A stretch of DNA of 64,000 nucleotides from Azohydromonas australica DSM 1124 (lineage in GTDB: Bacteria > Pseudomonadota > Gammaproteobacteria > Burkholderiales > Burkholderiaceae_C), in NCBI RefSeq assembly GCF_000430725.1, contig NZ_AUMO01000031.1, positions 62,001-126,000 on the forward strand. The letters are read 5' to 3'. The notes under the pieces were generated by a model. The model ran no database searches and had not been told where the DNA came from. It saw nothing but the letters and a program-made list of their open reading frames with translations. A program made the position numbers and the translations under genes. This document shows, piece by piece, positions 24,923-33,541 of the stretch; the first letter of the stretch is position 1; every line of letters starts with the position of its first letter.

Positions 24923-25510
24923 TCAGCACGCGAAGCGCCACCCCGGCGGCGCCGTGGGCATCGCCCCGCGTGCCTGCCGCGCCAGGCGCTGCTCCATGCC
25001 CGTGACCCAGCGCTGCGCCAGCGGCCAGGGTCCGAAGCCCGATTCGGCGTTGACGTGTCCGGCGTCGCCCAGGTTGAGCGTGCGCAGGCCCCAGCGCTCG
25101 GCCCAGGCCAGGGCACTGGCGGCCTGCATCCACGGGTCGGTGTCGCTGGCCACCAGCAGCCCCGGCCGGCCCAGCGGCCCACGCGGCAGGAGCGGCGTGA
25201 CGCCGAACTTCTGCGGCTCGGCCGGCGCCACCAGCAGCATCGCGGCGATGGGCGAGTCCGGCCGCAGCGCCAGGTGACGCGCCAGCGTGAGGCAGCCGAA
25301 GCTGTGCGCCACGGCGATCCAGCGCGCCGGCGCGGCCTGCCGCAGCGTGGATTCCAGCGTGGCGGCCCAGCGCTCCAGCGCCGGGCGCTCCCAGTCGGAC
25401 TGCACCACGCGCAGCGCGCCGCGATGGCGCGACTGCAGCCAGGTCTGCCAGTGCGCCGGGCCGCTGTCGTGCAGGCCCGGGATGATCAGCAGGCGCGTCG
25501 GCAGGCTCAT
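24923..25510 (-). CDS. RBBP9/YdeN-type alpha/beta hydrolase
   Basis: A 195-residue serine hydrolase of the RBBP9/YdeN family. It begins with the family signature LLIIPGLHDSGPAHWQTWL, has the nucleophile elbow AVAHSFGCL (GxSxG variant with Ser in HSFG), an Asp in SDTDPW and the C-terminal catalytic His in DAGHVNAESGFGPW. Substrates are unknown. Its ATG at 25510 overlaps the stop of the molbindin gene (ATGA), so it is probably the last gene of the ssu operon. Similar hydrolases accompany sulfonate clusters in related bacteria as far as I recall, but the function there is unproven. Confidence 0.85.
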   Translation of the reverse strand: MSLPTRLLIIPGLHDSGPAHWQTWLQSRHRGALRVVQSDWERPALERWAATLESTLRQAAPARWIAVAHSFGCLTLARHLALRPDSPIAAMLLVAPAEPQKFGVTPLLPRGPLGRPGLLVASDTDPWMQAASALAWAERWGLRTLNLGDAGHVNAESGFGPWPLAQRWVTGMEQRLARQARGAMPTAPPGWRFAC

Positions 25511-25725
25511 AGCGTGGCGATCGACACCTCGGTCGATTTCACGAGCGCGATGACCTCCTTGCCCGGCTGCAGCCCCAGCTCCTTGACGGAGCGGCTGGTG
25601 ATGACGGAGGTGACGATCAGCCCGCCGGGGGTCTCGATGTCCACCTCGGACACCACGGGCCCGTGGATGATCTCGATCACCTTGCCGCGGAACTGGTTGC
25701 GGACGTTGATGGCGGTGATGGGCAT
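25507..25725 (-). CDS. Molbindin-like TOBE-domain molybdate-binding protein
   Basis: A 72-residue single Mop/TOBE domain: INVRNQFRGKVIEIIHGPVVSEVDIETPGG, then SVITSRSVKELGLQPGKEVIALVKSTEV. Such proteins oligomerise and store or buffer molybdate in the cytoplasm. It lies 35 bases after ssuB and overlaps the hydrolase start. Its presence inside a sulfonate operon makes sense if sulfite released from sulfonates is oxidised by the divergent molybdenum enzyme SoeABC. Confidence 0.9.
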   Translation of the reverse strand: MPITAINVRNQFRGKVIEIIHGPVVSEVDIETPGGLIVTSVITSRSVKELGLQPGKEVIALVKSTEVSIATL

Positions 25726-25760
25726 GTGCTGTGGCTCCTGCGTTTCGTTGCGGCGCGGGC

Positions 25761-26636
25761 TCAGACGGCCCAGCGCAGCCGGCCGGTGTCGGGCGAGGCC
25801 ACGTCCTCGGCCTCGGCCTCCGGCGGGGTGGACGGTTTGAGCAGCCGCTCCAGCACCCGCGCCTCGAAGGCGGCGAAGGCCGGGTCGGCGTGCGGACGCG
25901 GGCGCGGCAGCGGCACCCGCTCGTCGAAGGCGATGCGCTGGTCCTCGATCAACACCACGCGGTCGGCCAGCGCCACGGCTTCCGACACGTCGTGCGTCAC
26001 CAGCAGCGCGGTGAAGCCGTGCTCGCGCCACAGCGTCTCGATGAGCCGCTGCATCTCGATGCGCGTGAGCGCGTCCAGCGCGCCCAGCGGCTCGTCCAGC
26101 AGCAGCAGCCGCGGCTCGTGCACCAGCGCGCGCGCCAGGGCCACGCGCTGGCGCTGCCCGCCCGAGAGCACCGCCGGCCACTCCAGCGCACGCTTGAGCA
26201 GCCCCACCTGGGCCAGCGCGCGGCGCGCCTGCTGGCGGCCCTGCGGCTGCGGCAGGCCCAACGCGACGTTGTCCAGCACGCTCTTCCAAGGCAGCAGCCG
26301 TGCGTCCTGGAACATGATGCGCGTGCCCGCGCCACCGACGCCGCCGCCTACGTGCAGCAGGCCCGCATCGGCCTGCTCCAGCCCGGCGACGTGGCGCAGC
26401 AGCGTGCTCTTGCCGCAGCCGCTGCGCCCGACGATGGCGACGAACTCGCCCGGCGCCAAGCGCAGCGAGACGTCCTGCAGCACCGGCCGCCCGCCGTAGC
26501 GCTTGCTCAGCCGCTCCACCACCACTTCCGCGCCGCGCGCATTCGCGGCGGCTTGCGCGAATCCGGCGTCGGCCGGTTGGGTGGGCGCGAAGCCAGCGTG
26601 CGCCGCCGAGCCGAGGCGAATGCCTGGGAATTTCAT
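25761..26636 (-). CDS. ssuB: Aliphatic sulfonate ABC transporter ATP-binding protein
   Basis: A 291-residue ABC ATPase of the nitrate/sulfonate/taurine group. Walker A is GRSGCGKST, the signature is [15 protein letters not shown], Walker B is [12 protein letters not shown] and the H-loop is LVTHDVSEA. The Q-loop reads [13 protein letters not shown], typical of SsuB/TauB. An unusual N-terminal extension of about 35 Ala-rich residues precedes the domain. It is transcribed after ssuC and before the molbindin gene and should energise sulfonate import with SsuC and SsuA. Confidence 0.92.
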   Translation of the reverse strand: MKFPGIRLGSAAHAGFAPTQPADAGFAQAAANARGAEVVVERLSKRYGGRPVLQDVSLRLAPGEFVAIVGRSGCGKSTLLRHVAGLEQADAGLLHVGGGVGGAGTRIMFQDARLLPWKSVLDNVALGLPQPQGRQQARRALAQVGLLKRALEWPAVLSGGQRQRVALARALVHEPRLLLLDEPLGALDALTRIEMQRLIETLWREHGFTALLVTHDVSEAVALADRVVLIEDQRIAFDERVPLPRPRPHADPAFAAFEARVLERLLKPSTPPEAEAEDVASPDTGRLRWAV

Positions 26637-26659
26637 GCCTTGTTCTCCCTCTGAATTGG

Positions 26660-27445
26660 TCAATGCTGGTGGGCCGGATGCCAGCGCAACCACCAGCGCT
26701 CCAGGCCGCGGGCGGCCAGGTCGGCGGCCTTGCCCAGCAGCGCGTAGAGGACGACGCCCACCAGCACCACGTCGGTCTGCAGGAACTCGCGCGCGTTCAT
26801 GGTCATGTAGCCGATGCCCGACTGCGCCGACAGCGTCTCGGCCACGATCAGCAGCACCCACATCAGTCCCAGCGAGAAGCGCAGGCCCACGAGGATGGAA
26901 GGCAGCGCGCCGGGCAGGATGACGTGGCGGTACAGCGGCCAGCCGTTGAGCCCGTAGCTGCGCGCCATCTCGATGAGCCCGCGGTCCACGGCGCGGATGC
27001 CGTGGAAGGTGTTGAGGTAGATCGGGAAGAACACCGCCACCGCCACCAGGAACAGCTTGGCGCCTTCGCCGATGCCAAACCACAGGATCACCAGCGGAAT
27101 CAGCGCCAGCGGCGGGATGTTGCGCAGCATCTGGAAGGTGGTGTCCAGCAGCGTCTCGGCGCGCCTGAAGCTGCCGGTGAGCAGTCCGAACAGCAACCCC
27201 AGGCTGCCGCCGATGGCCAGCCCCGCGAAGGCGCGGCCGGTGCTCACCGCCACGTGCTCGCCGAGCTCGCCCGAGGCCAGCAGCGTCCAGAACGCCGTGA
27301 GCACCGCCCAGGGCTCGGGCAGCACCCGGGTCGAGAGCCAGCCCATGCGCGAGGCCACTTCCCAGGCCACGACGATCAGCACCGGCAGCAGCCAGGGCAG
27401 CGCGTGGCGCGCGCCCTTAGACGGAAATGCGAAGCTGCGTGACAT
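26660..27445 (-). CDS. ssuC: Aliphatic sulfonate ABC transporter permease
   Basis: A 261-residue inner-membrane permease with about six helices. The coupling loop [26 protein letters not shown] matches the EAAxxxG region of SsuC/TauC permeases, and the N-terminal [22 protein letters not shown] and [20 protein letters not shown] segments are family typical. The ATG at 27445 lies inside the upstream VOC-fold gene (29-base overlap), which shows translational coupling of the two. Confidence 0.93.
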   Translation of the reverse strand: MSRSFAFPSKGARHALPWLLPVLIVVAWEVASRMGWLSTRVLPEPWAVLTAFWTLLASGELGEHVAVSTGRAFAGLAIGGSLGLLFGLLTGSFRRAETLLDTTFQMLRNIPPLALIPLVILWFGIGEGAKLFLVAVAVFFPIYLNTFHGIRAVDRGLIEMARSYGLNGWPLYRHVILPGALPSILVGLRFSLGLMWVLLIVAETLSAQSGIGYMTMNAREFLQTDVVLVGVVLYALLGKAADLAARGLERWWLRWHPAHQH

Positions 27446-27836
27446 GATGGTCCTTGCGGTAGAGCGCCGGCTCGGCCGGCGGGCTGATGAGCTCCAGCCG
27501 GTTGCCGAAGGGGTCCTCGGTGACGGCGCGGCCGGTCTCGTCCAGCGTCCACGCGTCCACCGGCCGGCCGGCGGCGCGCAGGCGCTCCACGACGGCGGGC
27601 ACGTCGCGCAGCTGCAGCGCCAGGTGCGCTTGCGGCGCGACGCCGGTGTAGGGCCCCTCGCTGAGGTCGAGCGTGGTGCCTTCGAGCACGAAGCGCAGCA
27701 CGCGCGGGCCATCGGCAGGAAACGGGCTGTCCAGCTCGCGAAGCCCCAGTACGCGGGCATAGAAAGACCGTGCCCGCTCGGCGCCGCCGGGCGGCATCGG
27801 CAGTTGAACGTGGTCCAGATGCGCTTCTTGGAACAT
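27417..27836 (-). CDS. VOC-superfamily (glyoxalase/dioxygenase fold) protein in the ssuD position
   Basis: A 139-residue vicinal-oxygen-chelate protein. The paired beta-alpha-beta modules are clear and the metal-ligand positions are kept: His 9 (LDHVQLP), His 71 (AHLALQL) and Glu 115 (GNRLELI), with the usual DPFGNRLEL ending. Such proteins are metal-dependent isomerases, lyases or dioxygenases, or resistance proteins; the substrate is unknown. It lies between ssuA and ssuC, where canonical ssuEADCB operons have ssuD (FMNH2-dependent alkanesulfonate monooxygenase), which is absent here. ATG 27836 was preferred over GTG 27848. Confidence 0.88.
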   Translation of the reverse strand: MFQEAHLDHVQLPMPPGGAERARSFYARVLGLRELDSPFPADGPRVLRFVLEGTTLDLSEGPYTGVAPQAHLALQLRDVPAVVERLRAAGRPVDAWTLDETGRAVTEDPFGNRLELISPPAEPALYRKDHHVTQLRISV

Positions 27837-27872
27837 GGTGCGGCTCACTCGGTTGGGCTCTGGCGTGCCGCC

Positions 27873-28850
27873 TCAGGGCGCTGCGCGCGTCGGCAGCGCG
27901 TCGGCGATGCGGATGGGCTTCGGGATCAGCTTCAGCCCGTGGAAGGCGTCGGCGATGAGCTGCTGGCGCGCGGCGACGGCGGGCGTCAGCGGCGTCACGT
28001 TGAACTCGTAGCGCTGGATGCTGCGCTTGACCACTTCCGCATCCAGCCCCTGCAGCGGCGCGATCACCGCGGCGGCCTCGTCCACGTGGCTCTTGAGCCA
28101 GCGCCCGCGCTCCGTGAGGTCGTCGAACAGCGCCTGGATCACCTTGGGGTGGCGGTCCACGAAGCCGCGCTCGGCCAGGTAGTAGTTGAAGTTGTCCACC
28201 ACGCCGCGGCCGTCGGCCAGCACGCGCGCTCCCAGCTGCTTCTCTACGGCGGCCAGGAACGGGTCCCAGATCGCCCAGGCGTCCACCGCACCGCGCTCGA
28301 AGGCCGCGCGCGCGTCCGCCGGCGCCAGGAACACGGGCTGGATGTCCGCGTACTTCAGGCCGTGCTTCTCCAGCAGCTTCACCAGCAGGTAGTGCACGTT
28401 GGAGCCCTTGTTGAGCGCGACCTTGCGCCCCTTGAGCTCGGCCATGGACTTCAGCGCCGAATCCTTGGGCACCACGATCGCCTCGGCCGTGGGCGAGGCC
28501 GGGTCGTGGCCGATGTAGACGAAGTTGGCGCCCGCGGCCTGGGCGAAGATGGGTGGCGCCTCGCCGACGTAGCCCACGTCCACCGAGCCGACGTTGAGGC
28601 CTTCGAGCAGCTGCGGCCCGGCCGGGAACTCCACCCACTGCACGCCGGCGCCCAGCGCGGCCAGGCGCTTCTCCAGCGTGCCCTGGGCCTTCTGCAGCAC
28701 GAACAGGCTGGCGGACTTCTGGTAGCCCACGCGCAGCGTGACGGCGGGTTGCGCACGCAGCCACTTGGGGTTGGCGGCCAGGACGGCGGCGGCCACGGCG
28801 GCGCGCAGCAGGATGCGGCGGCGGTGCGGACGGTTGAGGTTGGGCAGCAT
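27873..28850 (-). CDS. ssuA: Aliphatic sulfonate-binding periplasmic protein
   Basis: A 325-residue periplasmic binding protein of the SsuA/TauA type. The N-terminus has an Arg-rich, possibly Tat-type signal (RRRILLRAAVAAAVLAA) cleaved near LRAQ. The mature part shows LRVGYQKSASLFVLQKAQG, PAGPQLLEGLNVGSVDVGYVGE and ALNKGSNVHYLLVKLLEKHG, which line the sulfonate pocket in this family, then AIWDPFLAAVE. It delivers sulfonates to SsuBC. ATG 28850 is the only start in frame with the signal peptide. Confidence 0.93.
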   Translation of the reverse strand: MLPNLNRPHRRRILLRAAVAAAVLAANPKWLRAQPAVTLRVGYQKSASLFVLQKAQGTLEKRLAALGAGVQWVEFPAGPQLLEGLNVGSVDVGYVGEAPPIFAQAAGANFVYIGHDPASPTAEAIVVPKDSALKSMAELKGRKVALNKGSNVHYLLVKLLEKHGLKYADIQPVFLAPADARAAFERGAVDAWAIWDPFLAAVEKQLGARVLADGRGVVDNFNYYLAERGFVDRHPKVIQALFDDLTERGRWLKSHVDEAAAVIAPLQGLDAEVVKRSIQRYEFNVTPLTPAVAARQQLIADAFHGLKLIPKPIRIADALPTRAAP

Positions 28851-28954
28851 GGTGTTCTTTCCTTGAATCGGTAGGGCGCTGGCACCGCGGCCGGGTGCCG
28901 CGGGGCGCGAATCAGCGGGGAGGGGCGTGGAGCGTTGCGGAAGCGGCGCGGGCT

Positions 28955-29515
28955 TCAACAGGTGCCGGCCATGGCAACCTGGGCAGCAGGGCGCGGCGGC
29001 GCCTGCAGCAGCGGCTGGAGCGAGCGCTGCATTCGCGCGATCGTTTCCGCATCGGGCACGTAACCCAGCGTCGGGTGCTTCTGGAACTGGCCGTCGGTGG
29101 CGAACACCGCGTCGAGCAACTGGCGCGCACCCAGGGCATGCAGCACGGGGCGCAGCCCGTAGTCCAGCGCCAGCAGGTGCGCGAGGCTGCCGCCGGTGGC
29201 CAGCGGCAGCACCTGTTTGCCGGCCAGGCCGTCCTGCGGCAGCAGGTCCAGGAACACCTTGAGCAGGCCGCTGTAGGCGGCCTTGTAGATGGGCGTGGCC
29301 AGCAGCACCACGTCGGCCTCGGCCACCTGGCGCAGCGACGCCTGCAGCTCGGCGTCCTCGAACCGTGCCTGCAGCAGCGACGTGGCGGGCAGCTCGCGCA
29401 GCGCGATGGCATGCAGGGACGACGCGCCGGGCGCCAGCTGGGCTTCGCACCAGCGCAGCAGCGCGGCGGAGCGGGAGATGGCGGAGGGGCTTCCGGAAAG
29501 GCTGACGATCTTCAT
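28955..29515 (-). CDS. ssuE: NAD(P)H-dependent FMN reductase
   Basis: A 186-residue flavodoxin-like reductase of the SsuE/MsuE group: IVSLSGSPSAISRSAALLRW at the start, then LLATPIYKAAYSGLLKVFLDLLPQDGLAGK and PLATGGSLAHLLALDYGLRPVL. It supplies FMNH2 to two-component monooxygenases that cleave C-S bonds. It is the first gene of the ssu operon and diverges from soeA. The expected monooxygenase partner (SsuD) is not in the window, so the flavin acceptor is open. Confidence 0.92.
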   Translation of the reverse strand: MKIVSLSGSPSAISRSAALLRWCEAQLAPGASSLHAIALRELPATSLLQARFEDAELQASLRQVAEADVVLLATPIYKAAYSGLLKVFLDLLPQDGLAGKQVLPLATGGSLAHLLALDYGLRPVLHALGARQLLDAVFATDGQFQKHPTLGYVPDAETIARMQRSLQPLLQAPPRPAAQVAMAGTC

Positions 29516-29798
29516 GGGCTGCACGATAGGCAGCGCCCGGCGGCCGGAGAACGAATGTGTGCGGCTATGTTTATCCGGCGCGCTCATATGACGGCGACGA
29601 GCTGCCGCGGGCACCGGCTGCGGTGGAGAAGGTTGCGGACTCAATCGTTTGAAGACCCACGCTCGGCCCCGCGCTTTTCCTGCTTGCATATGCGCATTCA
29701 TGCTTTGCGCGAAGCGACTGAGGGTTTTTAGGATGGCCGCTCCCGCGGGCCGGCGCGCTGGGCTGCCGTCCCGCCGGGATCCCTGCAAGGAGCACCGG
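29516..29798. promoter_or_regulatory. Divergent promoter region between ssuE and soeA
   Basis: This 283-base gap carries two CATATG hexamers (29585-29590 and 29687-29692); the second is in CATATGCGCAT, sharing the 8-mer CATATGCG with the inverted repeat in front of modA and the CysB-like gene. It is much richer in A/T than the genes. It is a good candidate target for the CysB/Cbl-type regulator. An AAGGAG ribosome-binding site (29787-29792) precedes the TTG start of soeA. Confidence 0.5.
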
Positions 29799-32723
29799 TT
29801 GACCGACCCCGCCTGTAGCACCCCGCCGAGCGCAAGCGACGCATCCGTCGCACCCACCGAGATCCGCACCACCACCTGCTGCATGTGCGCCTGCCGCTGC
29901 GGCATCCGCGTGCACCTGCGCGACGGGCAGCCGGCCTACATCGACGGCAATCGGCGCCATCCCCTGAACCAGGGCGTCATCTGCGCCAAGGGCAGCGCGG
30001 GGTTGATGAAGCAGTTTTCGCCGGCGCGGCTGACACAGCCGCTGCTGCGCCGTCCCGGCACCGAGCGCGGCGACGGCATCTTCGACCCGATCCCTTGGGA
30101 ACAGGCGCTGGCGCTGCTCGCCGAGCGGCTGCGGCGCATCCGCGGCAGCGACCCGAAGCAGTTCGCCTTCTTCACCGGGCGCGACCAGATGCAGGCGCTC
30201 ACCGGGCTGTTCGCGCGCCAGTTCGGCACGCCCAACTACGCCGCGCACGGCGGGCTGTGCTCGGTGAACATGGCCGCCGGAATGATCTACAGCATCGGCG
30301 GCAGCTTCTGGGAGTTCGGCGGCCCGGACCTGGAACGCGCCAAGCTGTTCCTGATGATCGGCACCGCCGAGGACCACCACAGCAACCCGATGAAGATCGC
30401 GCTGGGGCGCTTCAAGCAGCGCGGCGGACGCTTCATCGCCATCAACCCCGTGCGCAGCGGCTATGCCGCCATCGCCGACGAGTGGATCCCGATCCGCCCC
30501 GGCACCGACGGCGCGCTGTTCATGGCGCTGCTGCACGAGCTGCTGCGCGAGGAGCTGATCGACCGGCCCTTCCTGCAGCGCTGCACCAACGCGCCGCAGC
30601 TGGTGGCGCTGGAGGAGGGCGAGCGCGAGGGCCTGTTCGCCTTCGACCCCGCCGCCGGCCCACCGCCCGACGGGCGCAACCCGCACAACAAGCTGGCCTG
30701 GGACCTGGCCTCGGGTGCTGCGGTGGCCGCCTACCCGCAAGGCCTGGAGCCGGGGCGCGAGCTGGCGCTGGAAGGCCATTTCACGCTGCCCGACGGCACG
30801 CGCGTGGCGCCCTCGTTCCAGCTGCTGCGCGAGCGCGTGGCGGCGTGCACGCCGCAGTGGGCCGAGGGCATCACGGGCATCCCGGCCGCGCGCATCCGGC
30901 GCCTGGCGCGCGAGCTGGGCGAAACCGCGCTGCGGCACGACGACGCGCTGGACATCCCCTGGACCGACGCCTGGGGCACCGAGCACGCCCGCGTGCCGCT
31001 GCGGCCCGTGGCCTTCCACGCCATGCGCGGGCTGGCGGCGCATTCCAACGGCTTCCAGACCGTGCGCGCGCTCACGCTGCTCATGAGCGTGCTGGGCACC
31101 ATCGACGCGCCCGGCGGCTTCAGGCACAAGGCGCCGTACCCGCGCCACATCGTTCCCAACTACCGGGCCTTCAACGACCCGGACAAGCTGAAGCCTGACA
31201 CGCCGCTGGACGCGCCGCCGCTGGGCTTTCCAGCCAGCCCCGAGGAGCTGGCGGTGCATGCCGACGGCACGCCGCTGCGCATCGACCATGCCTTCTCCTG
31301 GGCCTACCCGCTGGCGGTGCACGGGCTGATGCAGAACGTCATCGCCAACGCCGCGCGCGGCGACCCCTACCGCATCGACACGCTGCTGATCTACATGGCC
31401 AACATGGCCTGGAACTCCAGCATGGAGCCGCTGGAGGTGCGCAAGGCGCTCAACGCCCGGGACGAGAACGGCGAGCACATGATTCCCTTCGTGGTGGTGT
31501 GCGACGCCTTCCAGAGCGAGACCGTGGCCTACGCCGACCTGGTGCTGCCCGACACCACGTACCTGGAGCGCCACGACGCGCTGAGCCTGCTGGATAGGCC
31601 CATCTCCGAGTTCGAGGGGCCGATGGACGCGGTGCGCGTACCGGTGCTGCCGCCGCTGGGCGAGTGCCGCCCGTTCCAGGACGTGCTGGTGGAGCTGGCC
31701 GCGCGGCTGAAGCTGCCGGCCTTCACGCAGGCCGACGGCACGCGCAAGTACGCCGGCTACGCCGACTTTGTCCAGCGCTACGAGCACCAGCCGGGCATCG
31801 GCTTCCTCATGGGCTGGCGCGGCGAACGCGGCGACGCGCTGCGCGGCGCACCCAACCTGAAGCAGTGGGAGGCCTATGCCAGCCACGACTGCGTGTTCCA
31901 CCACCGCCTGCCGCAGGCGATGCAGTACCGGCGCAACTGGAACCGCGCGTACCTGGACTTCGCCCAGTCCATGGGCTGGCGCCAGCGCAACGACCCGATC
32001 CAGCTCGCCCTCTACGCCGACACGCTGCAGACCTTCAGGCTGGCGGCGCAGGGCAAGCGCCCGGGCCGGCAGCCGCCCGACGGGTTGCGCGCGCGGGTGG
32101 CGGCCTGGTTCGATCCGCTGCCCTTCTGGGCGCCGCCGCTGGAGCAACGCCTGGACGACGCGCACGAGTACCCGCTGCACGCCATCACGCAGCGGCCGAT
32201 GGCGATGTACCACTCCTGGGACTCGCAGAACGCCTGGCTGCGCCAGCTCCACAGCCACAACGCGCTGCACGTGCATCCCGCCACGGCGCGCGCCGCGGGC
32301 GTGGAGGACGGCGCCGTGTGCTGGGTGGAGAGCCGCTGGGGCCGGGTGCGGTGCCGCATCCGCTGCAGCGAGGCGGTGGAGCCGGGCACGGTCTGGACCT
32401 GGAACGCCATCGGCAAGGCGCCCGGCGCGTGGCAGCTGCCGGCCGAGGCCGACGAAAGCCGAAAGGGTTTCATCATCAACCACCTGCTGAGCGCGACCTT
32501 GCCTTTCGGCGAGGGCCGCATCGCCAACGCCGATCCGATCACGGGCCAGGCCGGCTGGTACGACGTGCGGGTGCGGCTGCGCCCCTGCGCGCCGGATGAG
32601 GCCCAAAGGACCGCGCCGCAGGTGGAAAGCGTACCCACGCCGCCGGGCGTGCCCGGCGTGGCCGTGGTGCGCGCCGCGTGGCGCACCCTGACCGGCCGCA
32701 TGTCCACCGGGAGGCGCGCATGA
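29799..32723 (+). CDS. soeA: Molybdopterin oxidoreductase, sulfite dehydrogenase SoeA type
   Basis: A 974-residue catalytic subunit of the DMSO-reductase family. An N-terminal 4Fe-4S site uses Cys 27, 30, 34 and 62 (CMCACRC and GVICAKG). Cys 154 in GGLCSVNMAAGMIYS is the likely molybdenum ligand, as in the PsrA/SoeA branch. The molybdopterin domains follow, ending with the cofactor-binding C-terminal domain (FIINHLLSATLPFG). There is no Tat signal, which points to a cytoplasm-facing enzyme, as known for SoeABC of purple sulfur bacteria, which oxidises sulfite to sulfate and reduces quinone. The TTG at 29799, 6 bases after AAGGAG, is preferred over a far upstream ATG. Thiosulfate or polysulfide reductase activity is the main alternative. 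Confidence 0.82.
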   Translation: MTDPACSTPPSASDASVAPTEIRTTTCCMCACRCGIRVHLRDGQPAYIDGNRRHPLNQGVICAKGSAGLMKQFSPARLTQPLLRRPGTERGDGIFDPIPWEQALALLAERLRRIRGSDPKQFAFFTGRDQMQALTGLFARQFGTPNYAAHGGLCSVNMAAGMIYSIGGSFWEFGGPDLERAKLFLMIGTAEDHHSNPMKIALGRFKQRGGRFIAINPVRSGYAAIADEWIPIRPGTDGALFMALLHELLREELIDRPFLQRCTNAPQLVALEEGEREGLFAFDPAAGPPPDGRNPHNKLAWDLASGAAVAAYPQGLEPGRELALEGHFTLPDGTRVAPSFQLLRERVAACTPQWAEGITGIPAARIRRLARELGETALRHDDALDIPWTDAWGTEHARVPLRPVAFHAMRGLAAHSNGFQTVRALTLLMSVLGTIDAPGGFRHKAPYPRHIVPNYRAFNDPDKLKPDTPLDAPPLGFPASPEELAVHADGTPLRIDHAFSWAYPLAVHGLMQNVIANAARGDPYRIDTLLIYMANMAWNSSMEPLEVRKALNARDENGEHMIPFVVVCDAFQSETVAYADLVLPDTTYLERHDALSLLDRPISEFEGPMDAVRVPVLPPLGECRPFQDVLVELAARLKLPAFTQADGTRKYAGYADFVQRYEHQPGIGFLMGWRGERGDALRGAPNLKQWEAYASHDCVFHHRLPQAMQYRRNWNRAYLDFAQSMGWRQRNDPIQLALYADTLQTFRLAAQGKRPGRQPPDGLRARVAAWFDPLPFWAPPLEQRLDDAHEYPLHAITQRPMAMYHSWDSQNAWLRQLHSHNALHVHPATARAAGVEDGAVCWVESRWGRVRCRIRCSEAVEPGTVWTWNAIGKAPGAWQLPAEADESRKGFIINHLLSATLPFGEGRIANADPITGQAGWYDVRVRLRPCAPDEAQRTAPQVESVPTPPGVPGVAVVRAAWRTLTGRMSTGRRA

Positions 32724-33541
32724 AGCTGGGACTGGCTCTGGACGGCTGGTGGTCGTGGCTGCGGCGCGAGGCCGAGGCGCCGCCGGCGCCACCGGCGACG
32801 GCCGCGCCGCGGCCGGCGGCTCGTTCCTCGGACGCCGTGCCCGCCGCGCGCAGCGAGACCCTGGCGCGGCAGCTGGCGCTGGTGATCGACCTGGACGTGT
32901 GCGTCGGCTGCCAGGCCTGCGTGGTCTCGTGCAAGCAGTGGAACAGCGCCGGCGCCGCCGGGCTGCCGCCCGATGCCGGCGCCTGGGAGCCCTCGCCGCG
33001 CGGCACCTTCTTCAACCGGGTGCAGACCTGGGAGTCCGGCACCTTCCCCGACACGCAGACGCTGCACCTGCCCAAGAGCTGCCTGCACTGCGAGGACCCG
33101 CCCTGCGTGCCGGTGTGCCCTACCGGCGCGAGCATCAAGCGCGCGGAGGACGGCATCGTGCTCGTGGACGCGGACAAGTGCATCGGCTGCAAGTACTGCA
33201 GCTGGGCCTGCCCCTATGGCGCGCGCGAGTACGACGAGGCGCGCGGCGTGATGACCAAGTGCACGCTGTGCGTGGACCGCATCCACGACCCGCTGCTGCC
33301 GGCCGAGGACCGCCAGCCCGCCTGCGTCAAGGCCTGTCCCACCGGCGCGCGGCTGTTCGGCGACGTGAAGGACCCGGAATCGGCCGTCTCGCGCGCCGTC
33401 GCCGAGCGCGGTGGCTACGCGCTCATGCCGGAGTGGGAGACGCGCCCGGCCAACCGCTACCTGCCGCGCCGCGGCGCCGGGGAGACGTCCACCGCGCCGG
33501 TGTCCACGCCGCCGCAAGGCACGTCCCGGAGGCCCGGATGA
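32720..33541 (+). CDS. soeB: Four-cluster ferredoxin subunit, SoeB type
   Basis: A 273-residue electron-transfer subunit. After an Ala/Pro-rich N-terminal linker it has four cysteine groups for 4Fe-4S clusters: CVGCQACVVSCKQW, CLHCEDPPCVPVCP, CIGCKYCSWACP and CTLC with ACVKACPTGA. This is the DmsB/PsrB/SoeB arrangement that passes electrons from the molybdenum subunit to the membrane anchor. The ATG overlaps the soeA stop (ATGA) and its own stop overlaps the soeC start, so the three subunits are tightly coupled. Confidence 0.9.
   Translation: MKLGLALDGWWSWLRREAEAPPAPPATAAPRPAARSSDAVPAARSETLARQLALVIDLDVCVGCQACVVSCKQWNSAGAAGLPPDAGAWEPSPRGTFFNRVQTWESGTFPDTQTLHLPKSCLHCEDPPCVPVCPTGASIKRAEDGIVLVDADKCIGCKYCSWACPYGAREYDEARGVMTKCTLCVDRIHDPLLPAEDRQPACVKACPTGARLFGDVKDPESAVSRAVAERGGYALMPEWETRPANRYLPRRGAGETSTAPVSTPPQGTSRRPG

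Noticed and set aside
29649..29798. ATG start for soeA with 50 extra residues
   Set aside because: There is no ribosome-binding site and it would cover the motif-bearing promoter region; TTG 29799 follows AAGGAG at proper spacing.
30258..30260. Selenocysteine at the molybdenum ligand of SoeA
   Set aside because: The codon is TGC (Cys), not TGA, so this is not a selenoprotein formate dehydrogenase.
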